A DNA stretch of 64,000 bases from Gammaproteobacteria bacterium (GTDB lineage Bacteria; Pseudomonadota; Gammaproteobacteria; Tenderiales; Tenderiaceae): NCBI GenBank assembly GCA_016200485.1, contig JACQEP010000011.1:1-64000 (forward strand), given 5' to 3'. Within the stretch, counting starts at the first letter, position 1. Every line of letters begins with the position of its first letter. The translations under genes were made by a program, and so were the position numbers. Of the stretch, positions 17,419-24,909 are shown piece by piece. The notes under the pieces are model-generated. The model was not told the DNA's origin, searched no databases, and worked only from the letters and a program-made list of their open reading frames with translations.

Positions 17419-18750
17419 GTGAGCAGACAAGTGAAAACTTCTACTCATATCGTGATGACAATGGGCGTACTTACCGCGCTGCTCGCGGCGAACGTCCGGG
17501 CGGAACCCGTGCCTGATGCACCAGACCCGTTTGGGGGCGATGATCCATTCTCAGTGCTCGGCACCAAAGACAACAAACCAACGCCGGATGAGCCGCAGCG
17601 CGCCGCACGCATCAAGATGGAAGGCTCGGTGTTTCTCAAGAGTGTCTATAACGACCTGAACCAGGACTCGCGTATCAACCCCGGAAATCGCGTCATGCAG
17701 CTGGACAGGCAGCGCCAGATTTTTGAAACACGGCTGACCCTGAGCCAGCACCTTGATGAGGCACAGAAATGGCGTTGGCTATTTAAGGGATTCGCCTCCA
17801 ACGCAAGCTACATCGATCAGTACGGCATGTCGAACCAAGGGGGGCGTGTAGACGAGTTATTCGTGGACTGGAAAGGCGAAGGCTGGTTCGCCAACCTGGG
17901 CAAGCGCCGCATTGTGTGGGGGCACGCGCAAGGGTTCAACCCGGTCAATGTGGTGGTGCCGCCGCGCGACCCCACCAACCCGAGCCGCGAAACCGAGGGC
18001 CAACCGATGCTGTGGGTGAATCGCACCCGCGGCGCTCAAGCGCTGGACGTGATCGCCACGCGCAACTATGACCGCAACTACGCCAGCGACCAGAATCGCA
18101 TGGGTATCAAGTTGAGCCATGCCGCCGCAAAAAGCGACTACGCGCTCTATTACTTCGATGGCGCACGGTACCGTGACGGACGTGCTTACGAACGGATGCT
18201 GGGCGGCTCTTTCTCAGCGGACGTGTATCCGGGGGTCACCGTTTACATGGAAGCGGCACACTTCGCCGACAACTACCGCAACTATTACGACACCTCCGGC
18301 GCAAGCACCGTAAAAAACAATGTTTACTGGCAAACCGTCGCGGGATCCACGCTCAACCTTGGCGGCAAGCGCAGTATCGGCGTCGAATATTACCGCAACG
18401 ACCAAGGCTATTCCAAAGCGGAACGCCTGAACTATTTTCAGGCTGCCGACTTGCAGCCCCCAGGAAGCTTGGCTACCGGGATTGCGCGTGATTACAAGGT
18501 GACCTGGATGAACCGCGATTATCTGCTGATGCGTTACCAGGATGAGTGGCGCGAGCGCTACACCCTGGATGTAAGCGCGCTCGTGGCAAGAGACCGCTCG
18601 CATTTGCTGCGTGCGCAGGGAAACTACGCAATCACCGATTATTTCGAACTGCGGATCGTGCTGCTGCGCAATCAAGGTACACGCGATACCGAATTTGGTA
18701 ACAACACTGTGTCCAACGCGCTGGAACTCTGGCTGGGCGCCAACTTTTAA
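17419..18750 (+). CDS. Outer-membrane beta-barrel protein of the export operon
   Basis: A 443-residue protein with a signal peptide ending near VRAEP. The remainder alternates polar and aromatic residues as in beta strands, with repeated Tyr/Trp girdle positions, and ends in ALELWLGANF; a C-terminal Phe is the usual BAM recognition signal. GTG at 17419 directly follows the previous stop; ATG 17455 is an alternative. I do not recognise a named subfamily, but DUF1302-type barrels have similar lipid-transport operon contexts. It is probably the outer-membrane end of this export route. Confidence 0.75.
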   Translation: MSRQVKTSTHIVMTMGVLTALLAANVRAEPVPDAPDPFGGDDPFSVLGTKDNKPTPDEPQRAARIKMEGSVFLKSVYNDLNQDSRINPGNRVMQLDRQRQIFETRLTLSQHLDEAQKWRWLFKGFASNASYIDQYGMSNQGGRVDELFVDWKGEGWFANLGKRRIVWGHAQGFNPVNVVVPPRDPTNPSRETEGQPMLWVNRTRGAQALDVIATRNYDRNYASDQNRMGIKLSHAAAKSDYALYYFDGARYRDGRAYERMLGGSFSADVYPGVTVYMEAAHFADNYRNYYDTSGASTVKNNVYWQTVAGSTLNLGGKRSIGVEYYRNDQGYSKAERLNYFQAADLQPPGSLATGIARDYKVTWMNRDYLLMRYQDEWRERYTLDVSALVARDRSHLLRAQGNYAITDYFELRIVLLRNQGTRDTEFGNNTVSNALELWLGANF

Positions 18751-18763
18751 TGGAGGTTAAGAC

Positions 18764-19450
18764 ATGAGCATCAGACTAAAATCAGTGAGCAAAACCTACA
18801 AGCTCGGCAAGACCACCGTGCATGCGCTGCGCGATGCCTCGCTCGAAATCGAACAGGGTGAATTCGTCGCGCTGGTCGGACCCTCAGGCAGCGGCAAATC
18901 GACCCTGCTGCAATTGATGGGGGCACTCGATCAGCCCAGCTCTGGCGAAGTATGGATAGATGATCAGCCCGTAAACCAACTGAGCGATCACGCACTCGCG
19001 AAAATCCGCCGCGACCGGATCGGCTTCATTTTTCAGTCCTTCAATCTCATCCCCGTGCTGAGTGTTTTCGGCAACGTCGAACTGCCGCTGGTGTTGCAAA
19101 AGATTCCCAAGCAGGAACGTCATGACAGGGTCTACGCGATGCTGGAGCGTGTTGGGTTGTCCGACCGCGCCGAACACAAAACCGAGGAGCTGAGCGGCGG
19201 CCAGCGCCAGCGCGTAGCCATAGCAAGGGCACTGGTCACCAACCCGAGCATTGTGCTATCCGATGAGCCCACTGCCAATCTGGACTCGAAGACCGGCGAA
19301 GAAATTCTTGGCCTCATGCAGCGCTTGAATCAAGAACAACACGTCACCCTCCTCTTCGCCACGCATGACCCCAAGATAGTCAAACATGCAAAGCGGGTGG
19401 TCAGCATTCTGGATGGGCGTATCAATGAGGATCAGCGAGTGGCTGCTTAA
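18764..19450 (+). CDS. ABC transporter ATPase, LolD/MacB type
   Basis: A 228-residue nucleotide-binding subunit with Walker A GPSGSGKST near residue 38, the Q-loop in IFQSFNLIPVLSVFGNVELP, signature LSGGQRQRVAIARAL and Walker B IVLSDEPTANLD, then the switch His in FATHDP. The sequence around the Q-loop is typical of the LolD/MacB/FtsE group. It ends the operon of two FtsX-type permeases, the LolA-like protein and the barrel, and should energise the permease pair. Confidence 0.92.
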   Translation: MSIRLKSVSKTYKLGKTTVHALRDASLEIEQGEFVALVGPSGSGKSTLLQLMGALDQPSSGEVWIDDQPVNQLSDHALAKIRRDRIGFIFQSFNLIPVLSVFGNVELPLVLQKIPKQERHDRVYAMLERVGLSDRAEHKTEELSGGQRQRVAIARALVTNPSIVLSDEPTANLDSKTGEEILGLMQRLNQEQHVTLLFATHDPKIVKHAKRVVSILDGRINEDQRVAA

Positions 19451-19572
19451 CAAGCTTGGCGATTTCGTTAATATTTTGTTTACGTGCGGCGTAGTGATGC
19501 CGCGTGGGGCCGGTGTTGCGCTACCCATAGACGCAGGACGGCAATGATCAACTATCGAGAAAGGACATCATC

Positions 19573-19992
19573 ATGAAAACGAAATGCTCGGCATACCTGA
19601 CTTTTACCCTCTTCGCTCTGTTTCACCCATTGCTGGCATTTGCGCAGCAGACGCCGCAGCCGGCTGAACCGCAGCAGCCCCCCTGGGATTGGCCGGGTCA
19701 TTGGCACATGTGGCACGGCGGCTGGGAATTCTGGTGGATATTCCCGCTGTTCATGTTGTTCATGATCATCATCTGTGTCGCCATTTTCTTTCTCGGTCAC
19801 AGATCGGGCGGCGGACATCGTCATTGGGGGCCGTGTCAGATGATGGATCAAGCGTCTAGGCCGGGCCGCTCATGGGGTGATCCGACGTATTCCGCGCTGC
19901 AGATACTGAACGAGCGGTTCGCAAAGGGCGAGATACAGAAGCAAGAGTACGAGGAGAAAAAGGCCGCCATCCTTTCGAGTGGGCAGCGCTAG
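19573..19992 (+). CDS. SHOCT-domain membrane protein
   Basis: A 139-residue protein with a signal-like N-terminus (FALFHPLLAFA), a Trp/His-rich stretch (WPGHWHMWHGGWEFWW), one strong membrane helix (IFPLFMLFMIIICVAIFFLG) and a C-terminal SHOCT motif (LQILNERFAKGEIQKQEYEEKKAAI). The SHOCT motif is short, common in oligomeric membrane proteins and of uncertain role. The His-rich part and the heavy-metal-binding protein encoded next suggest a metal-related context, but this is inference. Confidence 0.82.
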   Translation: MKTKCSAYLTFTLFALFHPLLAFAQQTPQPAEPQQPPWDWPGHWHMWHGGWEFWWIFPLFMLFMIIICVAIFFLGHRSGGGHRHWGPCQMMDQASRPGRSWGDPTYSALQILNERFAKGEIQKQEYEEKKAAILSSGQR

Positions 19993-20034
19993 CGATTTCA
20001 AACAACGAAGTATCAATTCGGGGAGGAACATCGA

Positions 20035-20223
20035 ATGAATCAAAGTCCAAACACCAAGAAACTCTATTTTTGCCCCATGTATCCTGACGTTCATCAACCG
20101 AACTCCGGGAAGTGCCAAAAATGCGGCATGCTTAGACACATGATCAAGAACCCTCTGATGGTCATCATAATGATGTTGGTTATGGTCGCGATCATGGCTA
20201 TGATTATGATGATGCGCCAATAG
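20035..20223 (+). CDS. Small membrane protein with a heavy-metal-binding motif
   Basis: A 62-residue protein. The N-terminal half carries the pattern YFCPMYPDVHQPNSGKCQKCGM, with Cys-Pro-Met and Cys-x-x-Cys-Gly-Met, as in the metal-binding domains at the N-termini of copper ATPases and CusB-like proteins. The C-terminal half is one Met-rich helix. GGGAGGAA stands 7 bases upstream of the ATG. It probably binds copper or a similar soft metal at the membrane. Confidence 0.83.
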   Translation: MNQSPNTKKLYFCPMYPDVHQPNSGKCQKCGMLRHMIKNPLMVIIMMLVMVAIMAMIMMMRQ

Positions 20224-20372
20224 AGCGTCTCGAACAGCACTACTCGAAACAAAGCAGGAGATTCAAGTTTTTGACACCTCGAAAACGCCGAACCCTTCGA
20301 TCCAGTGGACAGCCAAAAAGCTGCATTTTTGACTGCCATTAGTTAAACCGTGACTAACTACAGGAGGAAAAA

Positions 20373-20816
20373 ATGACGAAGAATAGCGCACTGAAAATCC
20401 TGCTTGGAGGCCTCGTTGGCGGCTTCATCGGCAACGGAGTATTGGGTGCATTATTTTCCAGCCCGCCGATCCAGTCGATACTTTACAACCCGGCATGGCA
20501 AAGCCACCTTTTTATAGAGATTACCCCGAAACGTAACATCCCGGTCTCGGTTGCGGGTCTTGTCATATTGAGCATCATTCATGCCTGGCTTTTCAGCGTA
20601 CTCATGCCATCGTTACCTGGTCAAACCTGGCTGAAAAAAGGGCTGTTCTGGGGGCTAACGATTTGGGCTATGTACTGGTTGTTTCAGGAGTGGTTTATCT
20701 ACAACACCTTGCTGGGCGAGCCGCTCCTGCTGAATGTTCTTGAGCTGATTATTCTGCTGTCGGGCTCGCTGGTTGAAGGAGTGGTTATTGCTTTCTTTCT
20801 GGCGCGCAAACCTTAG
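20373..20816 (+). CDS. Membrane protein of unknown function
   Basis: A 147-residue protein with four predicted membrane segments (near 9-30, 57-77, 88-107 and 118-140). AGGAGGAAAAA stands just before the start. I do not recognise the family. An Arg/Lys pair ends the last helix (FFLARKP). The stop is only 4 bp before the next gene, so the two may be co-translated. Confidence 0.65.
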   Translation: MTKNSALKILLGGLVGGFIGNGVLGALFSSPPIQSILYNPAWQSHLFIEITPKRNIPVSVAGLVILSIIHAWLFSVLMPSLPGQTWLKKGLFWGLTIWAMYWLFQEWFIYNTLLGEPLLLNVLELIILLSGSLVEGVVIAFFLARKP

Positions 20817-20820
20817 CTCA

Positions 20821-21993
20821 ATGCAACGCGTGAATTGCCCAATGGTCACGAGTGATTTCAAAAACGCATTATCGATCTCCCTGTTTTTGCTTCAGGGAAA
20901 TGCAGCGTATGCCCAAAAAATAGTATCGCTGAATAACCAAAAGGTCGTATCTGCTCAAATTGAAAAACACCTTCAGCCGGAAAATCCCGGCATTCAGTAC
21001 ATCGTGGTAAATGCCCAAAGTATGGTTTACGAATACTCTGGTGGTTTGGCTGATATCAAGCACCATGTCCCGGTAGATCGGAATACCACGATGGCGGCTT
21101 TTTCCATGACCAAGCCGCTCACTGCCATCGCGATACTGCAATTGGTTGAAGCTGACAAGATTCGGCTTGATGATAGGGCGAGCAGCTATGTCTATCATCC
21201 ATACGACCCAAGCATCACGATCAAACAGCTGCTCAACCACACATCTGGGATTTCAAACCCATTGCCTCTAAGGTGGGTTCATACACCGGAGAAGCATGTG
21301 AGTTTCGATGAGAATGCGGCGCTGAAAAAAATTCTTGCAAAGAATCCGAACCAGAAATTTCGCCCTGGCGAGAAGTATTTATATTCCAACATTGCTTACT
21401 GGCTATTAGGAAAGATTATTGAGAAAGTAGCGAAGCAAATATATCCAGAATACGTCAACCAGTACATCCTCACCCCCTTGATGATAAAACCCGAGGAGTT
21501 GAGTTTTACCATTGTTCGCCCAGAAAATCACGCGCACGGCTACCTGAAAAAATACTCCTTGATGAATTTAGTCAAAGGTTTTCTGCTGAATAACGATGTG
21601 TTGGGGGAGTACGAAGGCGACTGGCTGTGCATCAATGATGTCTACCTCGATGGCCCATCCTTTGGCGGTGCGATTGGTTCCGCATCGGCCTTCAGTCGAA
21701 TTCTGCAAGACCTGCTAGGCGAACATTCCGTGCTGATATCCGACACGACTAGAGATTTATTATTTCAGCAGACACAAAATAACTCTAATAAAAATATCGA
21801 AATGACGCTAGGCTGGCATATTGGCGATCTGGCAGGGATCAGGTATTTCTTCAAAGAGGGGGGCGGTGCCGGATTTCACAGTGAGATGAGAATATATCCG
21901 GCCAAAGGGGTTGCTACTGTTGTGATGGTCAATCAGACCACTTTTGATACAAAAAAGTTTTTAAGCGATCTGGATGCAATGTTCCTGATATGA
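20821..21993 (+). CDS. Serine hydrolase, beta-lactamase class C-like family
   Basis: About 390 residues. The catalytic S-x-x-K is in AAFSMTKPLTAIAILQL and the Tyr motif is in YLYSNIAYWLLGKII. The C-terminal HSEMRIYPAKGVATVVMVNQ and the preceding GGGAG correspond to the third motif of the fold. Such proteins are usually esterases or D-amino-acid peptidases rather than true beta-lactamases. The frame opens at TTG 20773; I prefer ATG 20821 just after the preceding stop, and ATG 20842 is also possible. A hydrophobic segment (ALSISLFLLQGNAAYA) suggests export. Its stop overlaps the start of the next gene. Confidence 0.85.
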   Translation: MQRVNCPMVTSDFKNALSISLFLLQGNAAYAQKIVSLNNQKVVSAQIEKHLQPENPGIQYIVVNAQSMVYEYSGGLADIKHHVPVDRNTTMAAFSMTKPLTAIAILQLVEADKIRLDDRASSYVYHPYDPSITIKQLLNHTSGISNPLPLRWVHTPEKHVSFDENAALKKILAKNPNQKFRPGEKYLYSNIAYWLLGKIIEKVAKQIYPEYVNQYILTPLMIKPEELSFTIVRPENHAHGYLKKYSLMNLVKGFLLNNDVLGEYEGDWLCINDVYLDGPSFGGAIGSASAFSRILQDLLGEHSVLISDTTRDLLFQQTQNNSNKNIEMTLGWHIGDLAGIRYFFKEGGGAGFHSEMRIYPAKGVATVVMVNQTTFDTKKFLSDLDAMFLI

Positions 21994-22379
21994 CTGAACA
22001 TGGAAAATTCTTCTGGAACCAACTCGTAACTACGGATCAAAAGAACTGTGGAGACTTCTACTGTGGGTTGCTCGGTTGGAACCGTCGCGAAATAGATGCC
22101 GGCCCCTTCGGCCCTTACACAATTTTCAGTTGCGGGGGCACTGATGTAGGGGGAATGATGAATCCCACAACCGACTATTCACGGTCTCGTCCATCTTGGT
22201 GGCAAGCGTTCATTGCTGTCGCCGATGTTGATGCTTGCGCCGCTCACGTCAGCGAACTCGGTGGCACCATCATTGAACCACCACATGATGTTCCCGGCGT
22301 TGGCCGAGCGTGTATGGTCGCTGACCCAACGGGTGCTGTAATTCAGCTTATTACTCCGGCATCTTCAAATTTGTTGTAG
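21990..22379 (+). CDS. VOC-family protein 1 (glyoxalase/bleomycin-resistance fold)
   Basis: A 129-residue protein with the paired beta-alpha-beta-beta-beta VOC pattern: FWNQLVTTDQKNCGDFYCGL, later FIAVADVDACAAHVSELGG and VADPTGAVIQLITP. Members bind a metal and act on glyoxals, extradiol substrates or drugs; the substrate here is unknown. The start codon overlaps the preceding stop (ATGA), showing translational coupling with the serine hydrolase. Confidence 0.87.
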   Translation: MTEHGKFFWNQLVTTDQKNCGDFYCGLLGWNRREIDAGPFGPYTIFSCGGTDVGGMMNPTTDYSRSRPSWWQAFIAVADVDACAAHVSELGGTIIEPPHDVPGVGRACMVADPTGAVIQLITPASSNLL

Positions 22380-22422
22380 CAGGAAATGCTGGTCTTGTAG
22401 TGTAACTATGGAGGGCGCAAAT

Positions 22423-22803
22423 ATGAAACCTGCTTACTTCGATCTTACAGTACACGATGTCGGTCAAGCACGAAAGTTCTTCGAAGCGGTCTTCGGCTGG
22501 CAGTTCGAGCGCTTCCCGATGCCCTACGAGTATTACCGGATACAGGCGGGGCCTGCGGGTGAACCGGGAATTGATGGGGGAATCGGAGCGTTGAAAGACG
22601 CGCCAATCGCGGGCGGTACGCCTGTGACTCAGCTTACCGTGCCGGTCGCCAATCTCGATGAGGCCATCGCGAAGGTGCAGGCCAGCGGCGGGCGTGTGAT
22701 CGAACCCAAGATGCCGATTCCCGGCATCGGCTGGTATGCCACCTGTGCGGAGCCCGGCGGTCTTCGTTTCGGGATCATCCAGGCCGATCCGACGGCCAAG
22801 TGA
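22423..22803 (+). CDS. VOC-family protein 2
   Basis: About 126 residues of the VOC superfamily: YFDLTVHDVGQARKFFEAVF at the start, VTQLTVPVANLDEAIAKVQA in the second half and WYATCAEPGGLRFGIIQ at the end. An ATG at 22408 is in frame, but GGAGGG is placed 7 bp before the ATG at 22423, which I take as the start. It is related in fold, not closely in sequence, to the upstream VOC protein. No substrate can be assigned. Confidence 0.87.
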   Translation: MKPAYFDLTVHDVGQARKFFEAVFGWQFERFPMPYEYYRIQAGPAGEPGIDGGIGALKDAPIAGGTPVTQLTVPVANLDEAIAKVQASGGRVIEPKMPIPGIGWYATCAEPGGLRFGIIQADPTAK

Positions 22804-22815
22804 ATGAGGTTCGAT

Positions 22816-22846
22816 GCCCAACAATTTATTCCAGCGGATGTTGGGC
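22816..22846. repeat. Short hairpin with attC-like core sites
   Basis: GCCCAAC (22816-22822) and GTTGGGC (22840-22846) are perfect inverse complements and fit the integron R'' (RYYYAAC) and R' (GTTRRRY) consensus. Only 17 bp separate them, too short for an intact attC, so at best it is an internally deleted site. Confidence 0.4.
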
Positions 22847-22895
22847 GGCATGATCCGCTTCTTGCTAAAGCGTCACGTATACGGAGGTATAACCT

Positions 22896-23927
22896 ATGCA
22901 TCAGCCAAATCTTGAGGGAACGCACTATGAAATGGGCCAATACTATGGTGCCCTACTATACGAGCGGGGTTTTCGTATTACGCAGCTGCCCCGCATAAAA
23001 ACCGATGCAAAGGTAATTGCTGAATCCCAGCGCGCAGTCAAATCGGCCTTCCCCGAAATTCTGGAAGAGATTCGGGGTTTTGCTGATGGATGCAAGGCAT
23101 CCTATGATCAAGTGGTGGGTTTCATTTTAAGCATCGGCGTGACCAATAGTGCGCCTAAGTGTAGTTGCTTTGCAGTCAAGAGTGGAATGACAACCTACTT
23201 TGCGAGAAACCATGACTACCTCAAAGCACTCAAGCGCCATATTGAAAGCAGCCTGATTGTGCCAAAGGGTTACAACGCATTCATAGGCCAGTCGGATGTC
23301 TTTATTGGCCGTGAGGATGGCATTAACGAGAAAGGCTTGGCTATAGGTGCCACCTTTGTTGGAGGCAAAGTTTCGGAACCTGGAATCAATTTCATTCTGG
23401 CGGTGCGGTGTATTCTTGAGAAATGCGGCTCCGTCAGCGATGGCGTCAATGTGCTGAGTAGTATGAAATTCTCGACGTCGCAGAACTTCGTTTTAGCAGA
23501 TCAATCCGGCAATATGGCGGTCGTAGAGGCTGGTCCCGAGAAGATCGCTGTGAGATACCCGGAACCAGGCAATTCTTACATCATTGCCACGAATAACTTT
23601 CGGGATCCAGAGATGCTCCCCTTTGAGAAAGAGGACGATAGAAACTGGTATCAATCGCTGACGCGGTACGATTCAATACTAGGAGCTTTACAATCTCCAC
23701 CCAGTGCCGTTGATATGGACTATTGCGAGAAAATCCTTTCCGGAGAGCACGGCTTCGTGTGTCAGTACAAGTGGTGGGGGCGTTTTAATACCCTGTGGTC
23801 GGTCGTTGCTGACTTGCGCACACTCGCAATCTGTAGGGCAGATGGAAATCCAAGCAGGACGAAGTATCAGGATGATCGACGTCTCGCCTCATTGGTTGCT
23901 CACAAAGGGATGGGGACAACGCATTAG
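22896..23927 (+). CDS. C45-type autoproteolytic acyltransferase/hydrolase
   Basis: A 343-residue protein of the Ntn-hydrolase group related to isopenicillin-N acyltransferase (peptidase family C45). The likely nucleophile is Cys89 in APKCSCFAV, which would become the N-terminal residue after self-cleavage. Supporting motifs are FARNHDYLKAL, the GINEKGLAIGATFVGG segment and FVLADQSGNMAVVEAGPEKI. Family members hydrolyse or transfer acyl groups on amides; the natural substrate is unknown. GGAGGTATAACCT lies just before the ATG. It stands alone between two attC-like hairpins. Confidence 0.85.
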   Translation: MHQPNLEGTHYEMGQYYGALLYERGFRITQLPRIKTDAKVIAESQRAVKSAFPEILEEIRGFADGCKASYDQVVGFILSIGVTNSAPKCSCFAVKSGMTTYFARNHDYLKALKRHIESSLIVPKGYNAFIGQSDVFIGREDGINEKGLAIGATFVGGKVSEPGINFILAVRCILEKCGSVSDGVNVLSSMKFSTSQNFVLADQSGNMAVVEAGPEKIAVRYPEPGNSYIIATNNFRDPEMLPFEKEDDRNWYQSLTRYDSILGALQSPPSAVDMDYCEKILSGEHGFVCQYKWWGRFNTLWSVVADLRTLAICRADGNPSRTKYQDDRRLASLVAHKGMGTTH

Positions 23928-23929
23928 CC

Positions 23930-23993
23930 ACATAACCCTGCGTTCGAGAGGGGTGCCGCAAAAACGCGGCGCCCCCAACGTAAAATTTTAGAT
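23930..23993. repeat. Candidate degenerate integron attC site
   Basis: Downstream of the C45 gene: TAAC (23933-23936), a stem 5' arm GGGGTGCCGC (23950-23959), loop AAAAAC, 3' arm GCGGCGCCCC (23966-23975) and an outer pair CGTT/AACG (23941-23944 and 23977-23980). It ends in TTTAGAT, one base off the R' form GTTAGAT. The 64-bp length and layout match an attC. The 5' R'' box is poor, so the call is tentative. Confidence 0.45.
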
Positions 23994-24010
23994 TTCACAG
24001 GAGGCATGTC

Positions 24011-24406
24011 ATGCTTACAAAAGCGATATCAGCTTGTATAACTACGGACAAGGTTGTCGAGTCCCGTGATTTCTACGTCGGATACTTCGGGGCCAATGTC
24101 ACATTCGATTGCGGATGGTATGTGAACCTCCGGTTCGGCAAGGAATCCTCAACTCTGCAATTCATGTCCCCACAACCTGGCCAACCGCTCTGCAATCCCG
24201 CTGGCCTCACGTACAACTTTTCCGTTGCCGATGTTGATGCCGAGCACAACCGGCTAATTGCCGCTGGCCTGCAACCGGTCATGCCGCTTGAAGATCATCC
24301 GTGGGGTGATCGTGGTTTCGCTATTCAAGACCCCAATGGCGTAGTGCTCTACATTTTCTCCGAGCGTGAACCAAGTGCAGAATTCAAGCAGTACTTCAAA
24401 GCCTGA
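24011..24406 (+). CDS. VOC-family protein 3
   Basis: A 131-residue protein with the VOC fold: TDKVVESRDFYVGYFG at the start, NFSVADVDAEHNRLIAAGL in the second half, and DRGFAIQDPNGVVLYIFSE with a metal-ligand Glu. It resembles the PhnB/glyoxalase-like group. AGGAGG lies 8 bp before the start. No substrate can be read. Its stop codon is within GCCTGAC, which resembles an integron R'' box. Confidence 0.88.
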   Translation: MLTKAISACITTDKVVESRDFYVGYFGANVTFDCGWYVNLRFGKESSTLQFMSPQPGQPLCNPAGLTYNFSVADVDAEHNRLIAAGLQPVMPLEDHPWGDRGFAIQDPNGVVLYIFSEREPSAEFKQYFKA

Positions 24407-24410
24407 CTCT

Positions 24411-24449
24411 GCGGTCAGCGGGCGCAAAAGCGCGTCGCCCCTTGGCTGC
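24411..24449. repeat. Imperfect hairpin between VOC 3 and the NTF2-like gene
   Basis: Arms GCGGTCAGCGGGCG (24411-24424) and CGCCCCTTGGCTGC (24436-24449) pair at 13 of 14 positions if G-U pairs are allowed. It is flanked by GCCTGAC and GCCTAAC in direct, not inverted, order, so it is not a proper attC. It may be a decayed one or a terminator. Confidence 0.4.
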
Positions 24450-24480
24450 CTAACCATAATTTCACATAAGGAATTTTTTT

Positions 24481-24882
24481 ATGACTATCAAATTTGACGA
24501 TTCGGTAAAGCAGGAAATCTGGGCAACTGTTCGTGCAATGAATGACGCATGGACAAAAGGCAATCCCGACGACCTCGCACATTTTTTTCATCGAGACATG
24601 GTTGCCATTACGGCTACCGACCGTAATCGTCTCGATGGTGGTGCCGCCTGCATTGCTGGCTGGAAAAACTTTGCCAGTGCCGCACACATTCACCGCTGGG
24701 AAGAAATTGATCCGGTAATCCATGTCTATGGCAACTCGGCAGTGGTTGCCTACAATTTTGATATGTCCTTTGATATGGGCGGACAGACAATCAACATGGG
24801 AGGCCGAGACATGTTTTTCTTCGTCAAAGAAAACGGCAGGTGGTGGGCTGTTGCAGACCAGTTCTCTCCGTACCCGGCCTAA
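24481..24882 (+). CDS. NTF2-like (SnoaL/DUF4440-type) protein
   Basis: A 133-residue cone-shaped-fold protein: VRAMNDAWTKGNPDDLAHFF at the N-terminus, then VIHVYGNSAVVAYNFDM and GRDMFFFVKENGRWWAVADQFS at the end. It matches the NTF2-like group of small ligand-binding proteins. Function is unknown. The stop lies inside GCCTAAC, the classical R'' form in which integron cassette ORFs often end. Confidence 0.85.
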   Translation: MTIKFDDSVKQEIWATVRAMNDAWTKGNPDDLAHFFHRDMVAITATDRNRLDGGAACIAGWKNFASAAHIHRWEEIDPVIHVYGNSAVVAYNFDMSFDMGGQTINMGGRDMFFFVKENGRWWAVADQFSPYPA

Positions 24883-24909
24883 CACGGCAATGTTGCCTGG
24901 GAAGGAGAG

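Noticed and set aside
24883-24909. GCCTAAC followed by GTTGCCT as a further attC
   Set aside because: Only eight bases separate the boxes and the second does not fit GTTRRRY.
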